A DNA stretch of 64,000 nt from Pseudorhodobacter antarcticus (GTDB lineage: Bacteria; Pseudomonadota; Alphaproteobacteria; Rhodobacterales; Rhodobacteraceae): positions 62,001 through 126,000 of the forward strand of contig NZ_FOCO01000001.1 of the NCBI RefSeq assembly GCF_900110135.1. The letters run 5' to 3'. The notes below the pieces were generated by a model that did not search any database, was not told the DNA's origin, and saw nothing but the letters and a program-made list of their open reading frames with translations. Numbering within the stretch: position 1 is the first letter of the stretch; each line of letters starts with the position of its first letter. Below, in pieces: positions 44,656-52,718 of this stretch. A program made the position numbers and the translations under genes.

Positions 44656-45129
44656 TCAGACCTTTTCGCGGTTGCGATAGCGGTCTTCGACACCGGCGCA
44701 AAGTTGTGACAGGCGCAGCGTGAAACGGCGGTTCACCTTGGCCTTTGCCAGCTTGAGCGATTGCAAGAACAAGCGCGCGGCCAAAGTGCGGGGTTTAAGT
44801 TCCATGGTCAGCACGATGCGGGTGCGGCGCGGGCCCATTTCGGCCATTTCAATGCCAAAAACCGCCTCGGCCGGTTTTGACATCACATCAAAGCCAAGAC
44901 TTTGTTCAGCCAGCATCGACGCGAGTTTGATGTTCAACTTTCGGGTTTTGCCGCGAAAGGTAAAGGCCACTTTCCATTCCATGCCAACACCGAGGGCGGG
45001 CATGCGGTCTGTGCGTTCCACATCCGCGCCACGGCGCATGGCGGCGCGTTCCCATGTTTCAAAGTCCGTCAACACGGCATTTACAAAGGCAATCGGCGCT
45101 TCGATGTCTTCTTTTGCGGTCAGTTTCAT
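44656..45129 (-). CDS. SRPBCC-family protein
   Basis: 157 residues, START/Bet v1-like helix-grip fold: MKLTAKEDIEAPIAFVNAVL, then the usual strand pattern (MEWKVAFTFRGKTRKLNIKL, FGIEMAEMGPRRTRIVLTME) and a C-terminal helix LARLFLQSLKLAKAKVN-like segment. Such proteins bind hydrophobic ligands or act as polyketide cyclases or dehydratases; no ligand can be read here. ATG preceded by GAGGAGA. It faces pheA across the repeat-rich spacer. Confidence 0.85.
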   Translation of the reverse strand: MKLTAKEDIEAPIAFVNAVLTDFETWERAAMRRGADVERTDRMPALGVGMEWKVAFTFRGKTRKLNIKLASMLAEQSLGFDVMSKPAEAVFGIEMAEMGPRRTRIVLTMELKPRTLAARLFLQSLKLAKAKVNRRFTLRLSQLCAGVEDRYRNREKV

Positions 45130-45255
45130 GGCTGCGTCTCCTCAATGCTGTCTTACACAGACGGCTGCCTCTTTTTGGGCGATGATTTGAGGCGGTTTAT
45201 ATCCGGCTTTTTCGCAGTTTGCTTTGGTTATTTTTGCCCAAACAGCCCTTAAGTG

Positions 45256-46209
45256 TTAATTTATGCGGCCTGCCAGCCAGTTTACGATCAGATGATGCGC
45301 AATGGCCCCTGCGCGGGCGGGGCGGATGGTGGGGTGGGTGCCTGCCATGACGTCCAACAAATCCTCTTTGCTGACCCACAGGGCGGCTTCGATTTCGGTT
45401 GGGTCGATGGTGATGGCGTCGCTGGTGGCGTCACCGACAAAACCCATCATCAGGGAGGCGGGAAAGGGCCACGGCTGGCTGGTGACATAGCGCACATCGC
45501 CAACATGGATGCCCGTTTCCTCCATCACTTCGCGGCGGACGGCGGATTCAATCGCCTCACCCGGTTCGACAAAGCCTGCAAGGCAGGAAAACATGCCTTC
45601 GGGCCAGCCGGGCGAACGGCCCAAAAGCAGGCTGTTGCCGCGCTGGATCAGCATGATGACCACCGGATCGGTGCGGGGGAAATGTTGGGCGGCACATTTG
45701 GGGCAAGCGCGTTGCCAGCCCGCGTTGATCGGGTCCGATTGCGCGCCACAGACCGCGCAAAAGCGGTGGCTGCGGTGCCAGTGCAGCACCGCCTTTGCAG
45801 TGGCGACGAGTTCGGCGGCGCGGGGGGTCAGCTGCAGCATGACGCCGCGCAGTTCCAAAAAGGCGTGGGTGTTGGGCAGGCCGGGGTGGAATTGGGCGGA
45901 ATGGTCGAAAAAGCCCGCCTCCACCGCCTCGGCCCCCGCCTCGGGCGACCAATCGGAAATGTCGGTGGCAAACCGCGGGATGCCATCATCCAGCCCCAAA
46001 AACAAAGGCGGGGTGCCGTGGGCAAGGGCGGGGTGGCCGTGGGGCAGCCAGCCCAGGTCAGTGCCATTCACGATCAAGGGTTTGCCGCGCCACAAAGGCA
46101 AGATGTGCCCCGATGCCAGCATGTGCGCGATTTGGTCGGGGTCGCTGCGCAGATGCGCGGCACGGTCCAGCGTGGACCCTGAGAAGGTGAGAATGTCGAG
46201 AACGCCCAT
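45256..46209 (-). CDS. nudC: NAD(H) diphosphatase NudC
   Basis: Hydrolyses NADH/NAD to NMN(H) and AMP, and in E. coli removes NAD caps from RNA. 317 residues. Zinc ribbon Cys151, 154, 169 and 172 (RFCAVCGA and ACPKCAA). Nudix box GFVEPGEAIESAVRREVMEE at 212-231, completed by TGI at 232-234, and the NADH-specific motif SQPWPFPASLM just after it. Start ATG at 46209 (MGVLDILTFSGSTLDRAAHL) is preferred to 46266, which adds an unconserved extension. Confidence 0.94.
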   Translation of the reverse strand: MGVLDILTFSGSTLDRAAHLRSDPDQIAHMLASGHILPLWRGKPLIVNGTDLGWLPHGHPALAHGTPPLFLGLDDGIPRFATDISDWSPEAGAEAVEAGFFDHSAQFHPGLPNTHAFLELRGVMLQLTPRAAELVATAKAVLHWHRSHRFCAVCGAQSDPINAGWQRACPKCAAQHFPRTDPVVIMLIQRGNSLLLGRSPGWPEGMFSCLAGFVEPGEAIESAVRREVMEETGIHVGDVRYVTSQPWPFPASLMMGFVGDATSDAITIDPTEIEAALWVSKEDLLDVMAGTHPTIRPARAGAIAHHLIVNWLAGRIN

Positions 46210-46477
46210 TGATTTGCCCCAGTGGTTGTGGGCGCGGCGGCCCCCCTGTGGCGTGAGTGATGCCATGCGGGCGGGGCCGGTGCAATCATAGTTGCGGGGC
46301 GCAGTTAGGGGGAGGGGTTGCGGGCCAGATTGCGGGGCGGGTGTGGCAAAATCAACCTAAGGAAGAAAAGATTGTGACGAGTACATTCCTGAGGTGGCAA
46401 GTGCCGGAGTGATTTGTTAGGATTAATAATCGCTGGCACATGCTTGCTATATCATTGAAGTTAAACATTAAGGAAAC

Positions 46478-48391
46478 GTGTTGACCGCACCGCACCTTTT
46501 TTCGGCCGGTGCCACCGGGACACAAGCCCATCTGCGCATCCTGCAGACAACGGATTTGCACGCGCACGTGTATCCGTTTGATTATTATCAAGATCATGAG
46601 GTGGACACGGCCGGTTTGGCGCGCACAGCGGCGTTGATTGCCAGCGCGCGGGCGGAGGTGGCCAATAGCATTTTGTTGGACAATGGCGATTTGCTGCACG
46701 GGTCGGCGTTGGGCGATTACATGGCCTATGACCGGGGGTTGCGGGACGGAGATTTGCACCCGGTGATCGCGGCGATGAATGCGTTGCGGTTTGATGCGGC
46801 GAATGTGGGCAACCACGAGTTCAACTTTGGCCTGCCGTTTTTGATGGCGGCGTTGGGGCGGGCGGCGTTTCCGGTGATCAGTGCCAATGCGCTGACGCAG
46901 GTGGGGGCGGATGCGCGACGCGATGCGCGTTTGTTGCCGCCCTATGTGATTTTGGACCGGATGATCCGCGATGGGCGGGGCGTGCGCCACCCCATTCGCA
47001 TTGGGGTGTTGGGGCTGTTGCCGCCGCAGATTGTGACCTGGGATGAAGGGTTGTTGCGCGGGCGCATCCAGTCGCGCTGTATGGTGCAGACGGCGGCGGC
47101 GTTGATCCCCGAAATACGCGAGGCGGGGGCGGATATTGTGGTGGTGCTGGCGCATACCGGGATTGGGGCGGTGGCGTATAGGGAGGGGATGGAGAATGCG
47201 GCCCAGCCCCTTGCGCGGTTGCCGGGGGTCGATGCGCTGATCACCGGGCACACGCATATGGTGTTTCCATCGCCGCAGTTTTCGGGCGTCGATACGTTTG
47301 ACCTGCAGCGGGGCAGGATTTCGGGGACGCCCGCCGTGATGGCCGGGTTTTGGGGGTCGCATCTGGGGTTGATTGATTTGGTGCTGGACCGTGATGGCGG
47401 GCGGTGGCGGGTGTTGGACAGCCAGTCGATGGCGCGGCCCATTGCGGTGCAGGGCCGCGACGGGGACGCGATTGGGTTGGTGCGGTCGGTGCCTGCGGTC
47501 ACACGCGCGGCGCGGGGCGGGCATGAGGCGACGCTGGACTATATGCGCAGTGCGGTGGGGGAAACGCAGGTGCCGTTGCACAGCTATTTCGCGGTGATCA
47601 AGGATTGCCCCAGTGTGCAGATTATCTGCCAAGCGCAGGCACGGTTTGTGGCGCAGCAATTGGCGGGGACCGAGCATGGCGCGTTGCCTTTGCTATCGGC
47701 GGCGGCACCTTTCAAGGTGGGGGGCTGGGCGGGGCCGCAAAATTACACGCATATTCCGGTGGGGCCGTTGTACCAGCGCAATCTGGCGGATTTATACTGT
47801 TTTCCCAACACGATTTCGGCGTTGCGCCTGACCGGGGCGGATGTGGTGGAGTGGTTGGAGCGGTCGGCATCGGCGTTTTGCCAAGTGACCTTGGGTGTGC
47901 AAGATCAAGTGCTGTTGAATGATGGGTTCCCGTCGTATAATTTCGATGTGATCGCAGGCCTGACCTATGAAATCGACCCAACGAAGCCTGCGCGCTATTC
48001 GGTGACGGGGCAGTTGGTAGATGCGCGTCAGGGGCGCATACGAAATCTATGTCACGCAGGCCAACCAATTGATGTTACAGCAGAGTTTATTCTGGCGACC
48101 AACAATTATCGTGCCAGCACGCAAGGGGCCTTAAACACGGCGGGTACGATACGCGAGGTGTTTTCGGCCACCAGCACCATCCGCAATATTTTGCTGAATG
48201 AAGTTTCGCAAGCGTCGCCATTGGCGCTGAAACCTGTTGCGAATTGGCGGTTTGTGGCGATGCCGGATACCAGCTTTGTGTTTGAAACATCGCCCTTGGC
48301 GGCGGCGTTTTTGCCAGAGTTGCAAGGCGTGCGGGTGGACCATGTGATGAATTGCCCGAACGGGTTTGGGCGGTATCGGTTGTGGGGGTGA
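46478..48391 (+). CDS. cpdB: 2',3'-cyclic-nucleotide 2'-phosphodiesterase/3'-nucleotidase family
   Basis: 637-residue metallophosphoesterase of the 5'-nucleotidase/CpdB family. The N-terminal calcineurin-like domain has ILQTTDLHAHVYPFDYY, LDNGDLLHGSALGDYM, NVGNHEFNFGLPFLMAALGR, VVVLAHTGIG and ALITGHTHMVFPSP for two metal ions. The C-terminal nucleotidase domain (about 360-600) has LPLLSAAAPFKVGG, NYTHIPVGPLYQRNLADLYC and YNFDVIAGLTYEIDPT. No signal peptide is visible although E. coli CpdB is periplasmic. GTG start with AAGGA 3 bases upstream; TTG one codon on is an alternative. Confidence 0.9.
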   Translation: MLTAPHLFSAGATGTQAHLRILQTTDLHAHVYPFDYYQDHEVDTAGLARTAALIASARAEVANSILLDNGDLLHGSALGDYMAYDRGLRDGDLHPVIAAMNALRFDAANVGNHEFNFGLPFLMAALGRAAFPVISANALTQVGADARRDARLLPPYVILDRMIRDGRGVRHPIRIGVLGLLPPQIVTWDEGLLRGRIQSRCMVQTAAALIPEIREAGADIVVVLAHTGIGAVAYREGMENAAQPLARLPGVDALITGHTHMVFPSPQFSGVDTFDLQRGRISGTPAVMAGFWGSHLGLIDLVLDRDGGRWRVLDSQSMARPIAVQGRDGDAIGLVRSVPAVTRAARGGHEATLDYMRSAVGETQVPLHSYFAVIKDCPSVQIICQAQARFVAQQLAGTEHGALPLLSAAAPFKVGGWAGPQNYTHIPVGPLYQRNLADLYCFPNTISALRLTGADVVEWLERSASAFCQVTLGVQDQVLLNDGFPSYNFDVIAGLTYEIDPTKPARYSVTGQLVDARQGRIRNLCHAGQPIDVTAEFILATNNYRASTQGALNTAGTIREVFSATSTIRNILLNEVSQASPLALKPVANWRFVAMPDTSFVFETSPLAAAFLPELQGVRVDHVMNCPNGFGRYRLWG

Positions 48392-48432
48392 CGGTTGTGA
48401 GGATGGCGGGGGCACCTGCCCGCTGAAGTGGC

Positions 48433-48462
48433 AAAAGCCCGGACCATGTGGCCCGGACTTTT
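48433..48462. terminator. Bidirectional terminator between cpdB and amtB
   Basis: Imperfect stem, AAAAG and CTTTT outside, CCGG/CCGG and CC/GG inside, with two mismatches and an ATGT loop. A and T runs flank both sides, so it can end both facing transcripts. Confidence 0.6.
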
Positions 48463-48484
48463 AGGTGTCATAAAATCAGCGGTT

Positions 48485-49795
48485 TCAGACCTTAAATTCT
48501 GGATAGGCCTCCAACCCCAGTTCGGCTTTGTCGAGGCCCAAGATCTCATCCTCTTCCGTCGGGCGCAGGCCGACTGTGGCCTTTAGGGCCATCCAGACGA
48601 TGGCAGAGGCTATGAACATGAACGCCCCCACAGCGGCAAAGCCCATCAACTGCGCACCGAAGGTGGCACCCGAGGTGTAGAACGGCACGGCCATTGTGCC
48701 CCAAAAGCCCGCGACAAGGTGGACCGGAATTGCGCCAACCACATCGTCGATCTTCATCTTGTCCAGCATCGGCACCACGGCCACAGCAATAATGCCACCG
48801 ATCGCGCCAATCCAGACTGCGCCGAACAAAGTCGGATCCAAGGGGCCTGCGGTGATGGACACAAGGCCCGCCAAAGCGCCGTTCAGAACCATCGTCAGAT
48901 CAACCTTTTTGTACATGATCTGCGTCAGGGCCATTGCAGCGATTGCACCCGCCGCGGCGGCCATGTTGGTGTTGGCAAAAATGATCGCGACCGCGTTTGC
49001 ATCGGCTTCGGTCCCCAAGGCGAGTTGGGAGGCGCCGTTAAAGCCGAACCAACCGAGCCAGAGGACGAACACACCCAAAGTGGCCAGCGCAAGGTTGCTG
49101 CCCGGCATTGGGTTTACGCGCCCATCCTTGCCGAATTTACCCAGACGTGGGCCAAGGATGATTGCGCCTGCAAGGGCCGCGAAACCGCCTGCCGCGTGGA
49201 CAAGGGTGGAGCCTGCAAAGTCGTTAAAGCCTGCCTGCGACAACCAGCCGCCGCCCCACTGCCATGACGCCTCAATAGGGTACAAAAACCCTGTTAGGAC
49301 GACGGTGAAGGCAAGGAAAGGCCACAGTTTGATGCGTTCGGCCAATGTGCCCGACACGATGGACGCGGTGGTGGCGCAAAACATCAACTGAAAGAAGAAA
49401 TCAGACCCGGTGGCAAAGCCTGCATCAGCGGCAATTTCACCTTGGATGGACGCCGAGGAGAAGCCGCCAACCCAGCCCGCAACCGTCCACGCATCGCCGG
49501 GGTACATCAAGTTATAGCCCACCAACCAATACATGATGGAGGCGATGGAAAACAGCGCGATATTTTTGGTCAACTGCATGGTGACGTTTTTGGAGCGGAC
49601 CAGACCCGCCTCCAGCATCGCGAATCCTGCAGCCATCCAAAACACCAAAAAGCCGCCGATTAAGAACAGCAAGGTGTTGAAGATAAAGGCATTGTTGACG
49701 GGCGCTGCCGCGTCTTGGGCCCAAACAGGCAGGGCGGTGGCGGCGGCGATTGCCACACCAAGCCCCAAAGATTTCAGTCGGTTCATCATGTTCAT
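48485..49795 (-). CDS. amtB: Ammonium transporter AmtB
   Basis: Trimeric inner-membrane ammonium channel. 436 residues with a signal peptide (MNMMNRLKSLGLGVAIAAAT then ALPVWAQDA) and eleven expected helices. Family marks include WMAAGFAMLEAGLVRSKNV, DFAGSTLVHAAGGFAALAGA (the twin-His region), and PVHLVAGFWGTMAVPFYTSG. ATG at 49795 follows GAAGGG; the longer frame is rejected. It lies 16 bases after glnK. Confidence 0.95.
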   Translation of the reverse strand: MNMMNRLKSLGLGVAIAAATALPVWAQDAAAPVNNAFIFNTLLFLIGGFLVFWMAAGFAMLEAGLVRSKNVTMQLTKNIALFSIASIMYWLVGYNLMYPGDAWTVAGWVGGFSSASIQGEIAADAGFATGSDFFFQLMFCATTASIVSGTLAERIKLWPFLAFTVVLTGFLYPIEASWQWGGGWLSQAGFNDFAGSTLVHAAGGFAALAGAIILGPRLGKFGKDGRVNPMPGSNLALATLGVFVLWLGWFGFNGASQLALGTEADANAVAIIFANTNMAAAAGAIAAMALTQIMYKKVDLTMVLNGALAGLVSITAGPLDPTLFGAVWIGAIGGIIAVAVVPMLDKMKIDDVVGAIPVHLVAGFWGTMAVPFYTSGATFGAQLMGFAAVGAFMFIASAIVWMALKATVGLRPTEEDEILGLDKAELGLEAYPEFKV

Positions 49796-49811
49796 ATCCC
49801 TTCCCCCCCGC

Positions 49812-50150
49812 TTACAAAGCGTCATCATTGGTTTCGCCAGTGCGCACGCGCAGGGCCTGCGCCACATCCAGCACAAAGATTTTACCATCCCCGATTTTCC
49901 CGGTTTTCGCGGTTGCAGCGATAGCGTCGACCGCCGCCTCGACTATGGAATCGGGCACGACGATTTCCAGCCGCATTTTGGGCACGAAATTCACCGCATA
50001 TTCGGCCCCGCGATAGATTTCGGTATGGCCCGATTGCGTGCCAAACCCCTTGATTTCCGTTACCATCATGCCCCGTACACCCAAAGCGGTCAGCGCTTCG
50101 CGGACCTCTTCCAGCTTGAAGGGTTTGATTGCTGCAATGATCAGTTTCAC
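49812..50150 (-). CDS. glnK: Nitrogen regulatory protein PII (GlnK)
   Basis: Signal protein that binds ATP/ADP and 2-oxoglutarate and blocks AmtB when nitrogen is ample. 112 residues, the exact PII length, from the GTG at 50150 (MKLIIAAIKPFKLEEVREAL). Tyr51, the uridylylation site, is in the T-loop GHTEIYRGAEYAVNF; the C-loop is VLDVAQALRVRTGE. The frame up to 50285 is an artefact. It lies directly upstream of amtB in the usual pair. Confidence 0.95.
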   Translation of the reverse strand: MKLIIAAIKPFKLEEVREALTALGVRGMMVTEIKGFGTQSGHTEIYRGAEYAVNFVPKMRLEIVVPDSIVEAAVDAIAATAKTGKIGDGKIFVLDVAQALRVRTGETNDDAL

Positions 50151-50414
50151 GCCTGTCCCCTTTGCATCTGTGCCCGGCGTCTGGCCCGGCCTTGTGCGTT
50201 CAAGGGGCGGCAGTTTGCAGGTGCAGCACAAGAAAACGGCGCGGCGGGATGGGCGAAAAACCGCAGACACGCACATTTTTTGCACTTTTTGTTGCGTTTG
50301 ATTAAAAATTAATCGCTGAACGGGCGGGCGGGGGGTGCGTTAACGCTCCACAATCCATCGCGGGCGCGCTATGATTGGATGCAATAAGACGTGTAAACAC
50401 GAGAGAATTCCTTG
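50151..50414. other. Spacer between glnK and the penicillin-binding protein gene
   Basis: 264 bases with the divergent promoters of glnK-amtB and the PBP gene. A perfect palindrome GATTAA-AAA-TTAATC lies at 50300-50314, and T/A-rich runs at 50275-50295. I found no convincing sigma-54 (GG-N10-GC) promoter. Confidence 0.5.
50300..50314. promoter_or_regulatory. GATTAA-AAA-TTAATC palindrome upstream of glnK
   Basis: A perfect 6-bp inverted repeat with a 3-base centre, about 150 bases before the glnK start and 100 before the PBP gene. Could be an operator or simply an AT-rich promoter part; no regulator is assigned. Confidence 0.35.
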
Positions 50415-52610
50415 ATGAGCAGATCAGGCAACCGACCCTTAGTGGCAGATCGCCGCTATAAAACCCCTGCGGGGGGTGGCCGGGCTGCGCCGCCGTCCAA
50501 ACCCAAACTGCCAGCAAAGCCGCGCAAAAAGCGCGCACCGCGCCGGCGGGGGATTTCGGGGTGGATTGCCGCATTTTTCGGGCTGATTGTGCGGATTATC
50601 TGGGGGTTCACTTGGCGTGTGGGGGCGGTGGTCGCCTTGGTTGTGGGGTTGGCCACGGGGTATTTTTACGCGCAATTGCCGCCGCTTGGCGATATGTTGG
50701 ACGCACGGGCGCGGGGGTCGGTGACGCTGCTGGACCGCGATGAAAAGGTGTTTGCGTGGCGTGGCGAAACCTTTGGCGGGTCGACCAGTGCAGGGACGGT
50801 TTCCACCTATTTGCACGATGCGGTCGTGGCGACTGAGGATAAGCGGTATTACTGGCATTACGGAATTTCGCCGCGTGGCATCGCGTCGGCGGTGCGGATT
50901 AACATGCGCGAGGGGCGCGGCCCGTTGGAGGGCAACGGCGGGTCCACCATCACGCAGCAGGTGGCGAAACTGCTGTGTTTGGGAGTGCCCTACGATTCTG
51001 CGACATGGAAATCTGAGGCGGATTACGAGGCGGATTGCAGGCGGGGCGGGTTGATGCGCAAAATCCGCGAAATGCCGTATGCCTTTGCGTTGGAAACGAA
51101 ATATTCCAAAGAGGAGATTTTGACGATCTATTTCAACCGGGCCTATTTGGGTGCGGGGGCGCGTGGGTTTGGCGCGGCGGCGCAGCGGTATTTCGGCAAA
51201 TCGGCGGGGGATGTGAACCCGGCGGAGGCGGCGATGTTGGCGGGGCTGTTGAAAGCGCCATCAACATTCGCGCCCACCAACAACCTGAAACGCGCCCAAG
51301 ATCGGGCCGCCGTGGTGTTGGGGTTGATGCGAGAGCAGGGGTATGTGACGCAGGCCGCCTATGACGACGCGATTGCCAGCCCGGCCACGCTGTCGCAAGC
51401 TGCCGAAGCGCGCGCGGGCGGGTATTTTGCCGATTGGGTGATGGGCGAAGGGCCGGATTTCCTGACGCGCGACACCACCGAAGATGTGATTATGCGGACC
51501 ACGCTGGACCAGCGGCTGCAAGCCGCCGCCGAAGGGGCGCTGCGCGATGTGTTCACCGCCAAGCTGTCGGAGGGGTCACTGGCCGAGGCAGCCGTGATCG
51601 TGATGTCCGCCGATGGGGCGGTGCGCGCGATGGTGGGGGGGCGCAATCCGGCCCCGCCCGGCAGTTTCAACCGCGCGACCATGGCGATGCGGCAAACCGG
51701 GTCGGCGTTCAAGCCGTTCGTTTACGCGGCGGCGATGGATTTGGGGTATACGCCTGCGGATTATGTGGAAGACGCGCCGCTGACCATCAATGTGCCGGGG
51801 TCCGGCCCTTATTCGCCACGCAATTATACCAATAAATATCTGGGGTTGATCACGTTGACCAAAGCGCTGGAGGAGTCGGTGAACACATCGGCCGTGCGCA
51901 TATCTGAGGCCGTGGGCCGCGATGTGGTGCGCAAAGTGGCCGAGGATTTTGGCATCCGCAGCGATTTGGCGGCAGGGCCTGCGTTGGCGTTGGGGGCATC
52001 GGAAAGCAGTTTGCTGGAGATGACGGGTGCGTATGCCGGGATTTTGAACGGCGGGTCATCGGTGCGGCCTTATGGGTTGATTGACCTGCGGTTGCAGGGG
52101 GATAGCGCGCCGCTGTTGGGCCAAGATGGCGGGATTGGTGAGCGGGTGATCACAGAGGAATCCGCGCAATACCTGACCTATATGATGCATATGGTGGTGG
52201 AGGAGGGCACGGGCACGCGCGCGCGGTTGCAAGGGCGCGAAGCGGCCGGCAAAACCGGCACCACATCGGCGGCGCGCGATGCATGGTTCATTGGGTTTAC
52301 CGCCGATTATGTGGCGGGCGTTTGGATGGGGTATGACGACAACACCCCCTTGCGCGGCGTGACGGGGGGCGGCCTGCCCGCCGAGATTTGGCACGAGGTG
52401 ATGCTGCGAGTGCATGAAGGCCTGCCCGCGCGGCCCTTGCCAATGCTGGTGCCCGAGGCGCGCTTGCCCCCCGGCCAGCCGTACCGAGACCAACCCGCAC
52501 AGACGTATATAGAGCCGCAAGTGCAAGACCAGCAGATGCAGCCGCCTCCGCAAGACGACCTTGCCGACCGCATTTTGCAAGAGGTTTTGGGGATTTTTGG
52601 CGGGAATTGA
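50415..52610 (+). CDS. Class A penicillin-binding protein (transglycosylase/transpeptidase)
   Basis: Bifunctional peptidoglycan synthase. 731 residues: a basic cytoplasmic N-terminus (RKKRAPRRRG), one membrane helix (about 50-87), a glycosyltransferase domain (about 100-290 with ATEDKRYYWHYGISPRGIAS, GGSTITQQVAKLL and MRKIREMPYAFALETKYSKE), and a transpeptidase domain (about 330-680) with the SxxK serine in TGSAFKPFVY, SVN in EESVNTSAVRI and KTGT in AAGKTGTTSAARDAW. The tail is Pro/Gln rich. ATG at 50415; TTG directly before it is the alternative. Confidence 0.93.
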   Translation: MSRSGNRPLVADRRYKTPAGGGRAAPPSKPKLPAKPRKKRAPRRRGISGWIAAFFGLIVRIIWGFTWRVGAVVALVVGLATGYFYAQLPPLGDMLDARARGSVTLLDRDEKVFAWRGETFGGSTSAGTVSTYLHDAVVATEDKRYYWHYGISPRGIASAVRINMREGRGPLEGNGGSTITQQVAKLLCLGVPYDSATWKSEADYEADCRRGGLMRKIREMPYAFALETKYSKEEILTIYFNRAYLGAGARGFGAAAQRYFGKSAGDVNPAEAAMLAGLLKAPSTFAPTNNLKRAQDRAAVVLGLMREQGYVTQAAYDDAIASPATLSQAAEARAGGYFADWVMGEGPDFLTRDTTEDVIMRTTLDQRLQAAAEGALRDVFTAKLSEGSLAEAAVIVMSADGAVRAMVGGRNPAPPGSFNRATMAMRQTGSAFKPFVYAAAMDLGYTPADYVEDAPLTINVPGSGPYSPRNYTNKYLGLITLTKALEESVNTSAVRISEAVGRDVVRKVAEDFGIRSDLAAGPALALGASESSLLEMTGAYAGILNGGSSVRPYGLIDLRLQGDSAPLLGQDGGIGERVITEESAQYLTYMMHMVVEEGTGTRARLQGREAAGKTGTTSAARDAWFIGFTADYVAGVWMGYDDNTPLRGVTGGGLPAEIWHEVMLRVHEGLPARPLPMLVPEARLPPGQPYRDQPAQTYIEPQVQDQQMQPPPQDDLADRILQEVLGIFGGN

Positions 52611-52647
52611 GGCTGTTTTGATAAAAAGCAGCCCGTACAGCGCGGGC
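52611..52647 (+). repeat. Two adjacent stem-loops after the PBP gene
   Basis: First, arms GGCTG (52611-52615) and CAGCC (52629-52633); second, arms GCCCG (52631-52635) and CGGGC (52643-52647). The arms overlap, so only one can form at a time. Possible terminator without a good T run. Confidence 0.3.
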
Positions 52648-52718
52648 AGCAAGACTTTGCTAACCATTTTACGTTTATTCTGCCTTCAACGCCCGCCAGA
52701 TTGGACCTGAACCCCACT

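Noticed and set aside
46352-47677. 441-codon minus-strand frame opposite the cpdB gene
   Set aside because: Arg/His/Pro-rich shadow; the metallophosphoesterase motifs are on the plus strand.
50151-50414. Sigma-54 promoter upstream of glnK
   Set aside because: No GG-N10-GC element with the right surroundings was found on the minus strand.
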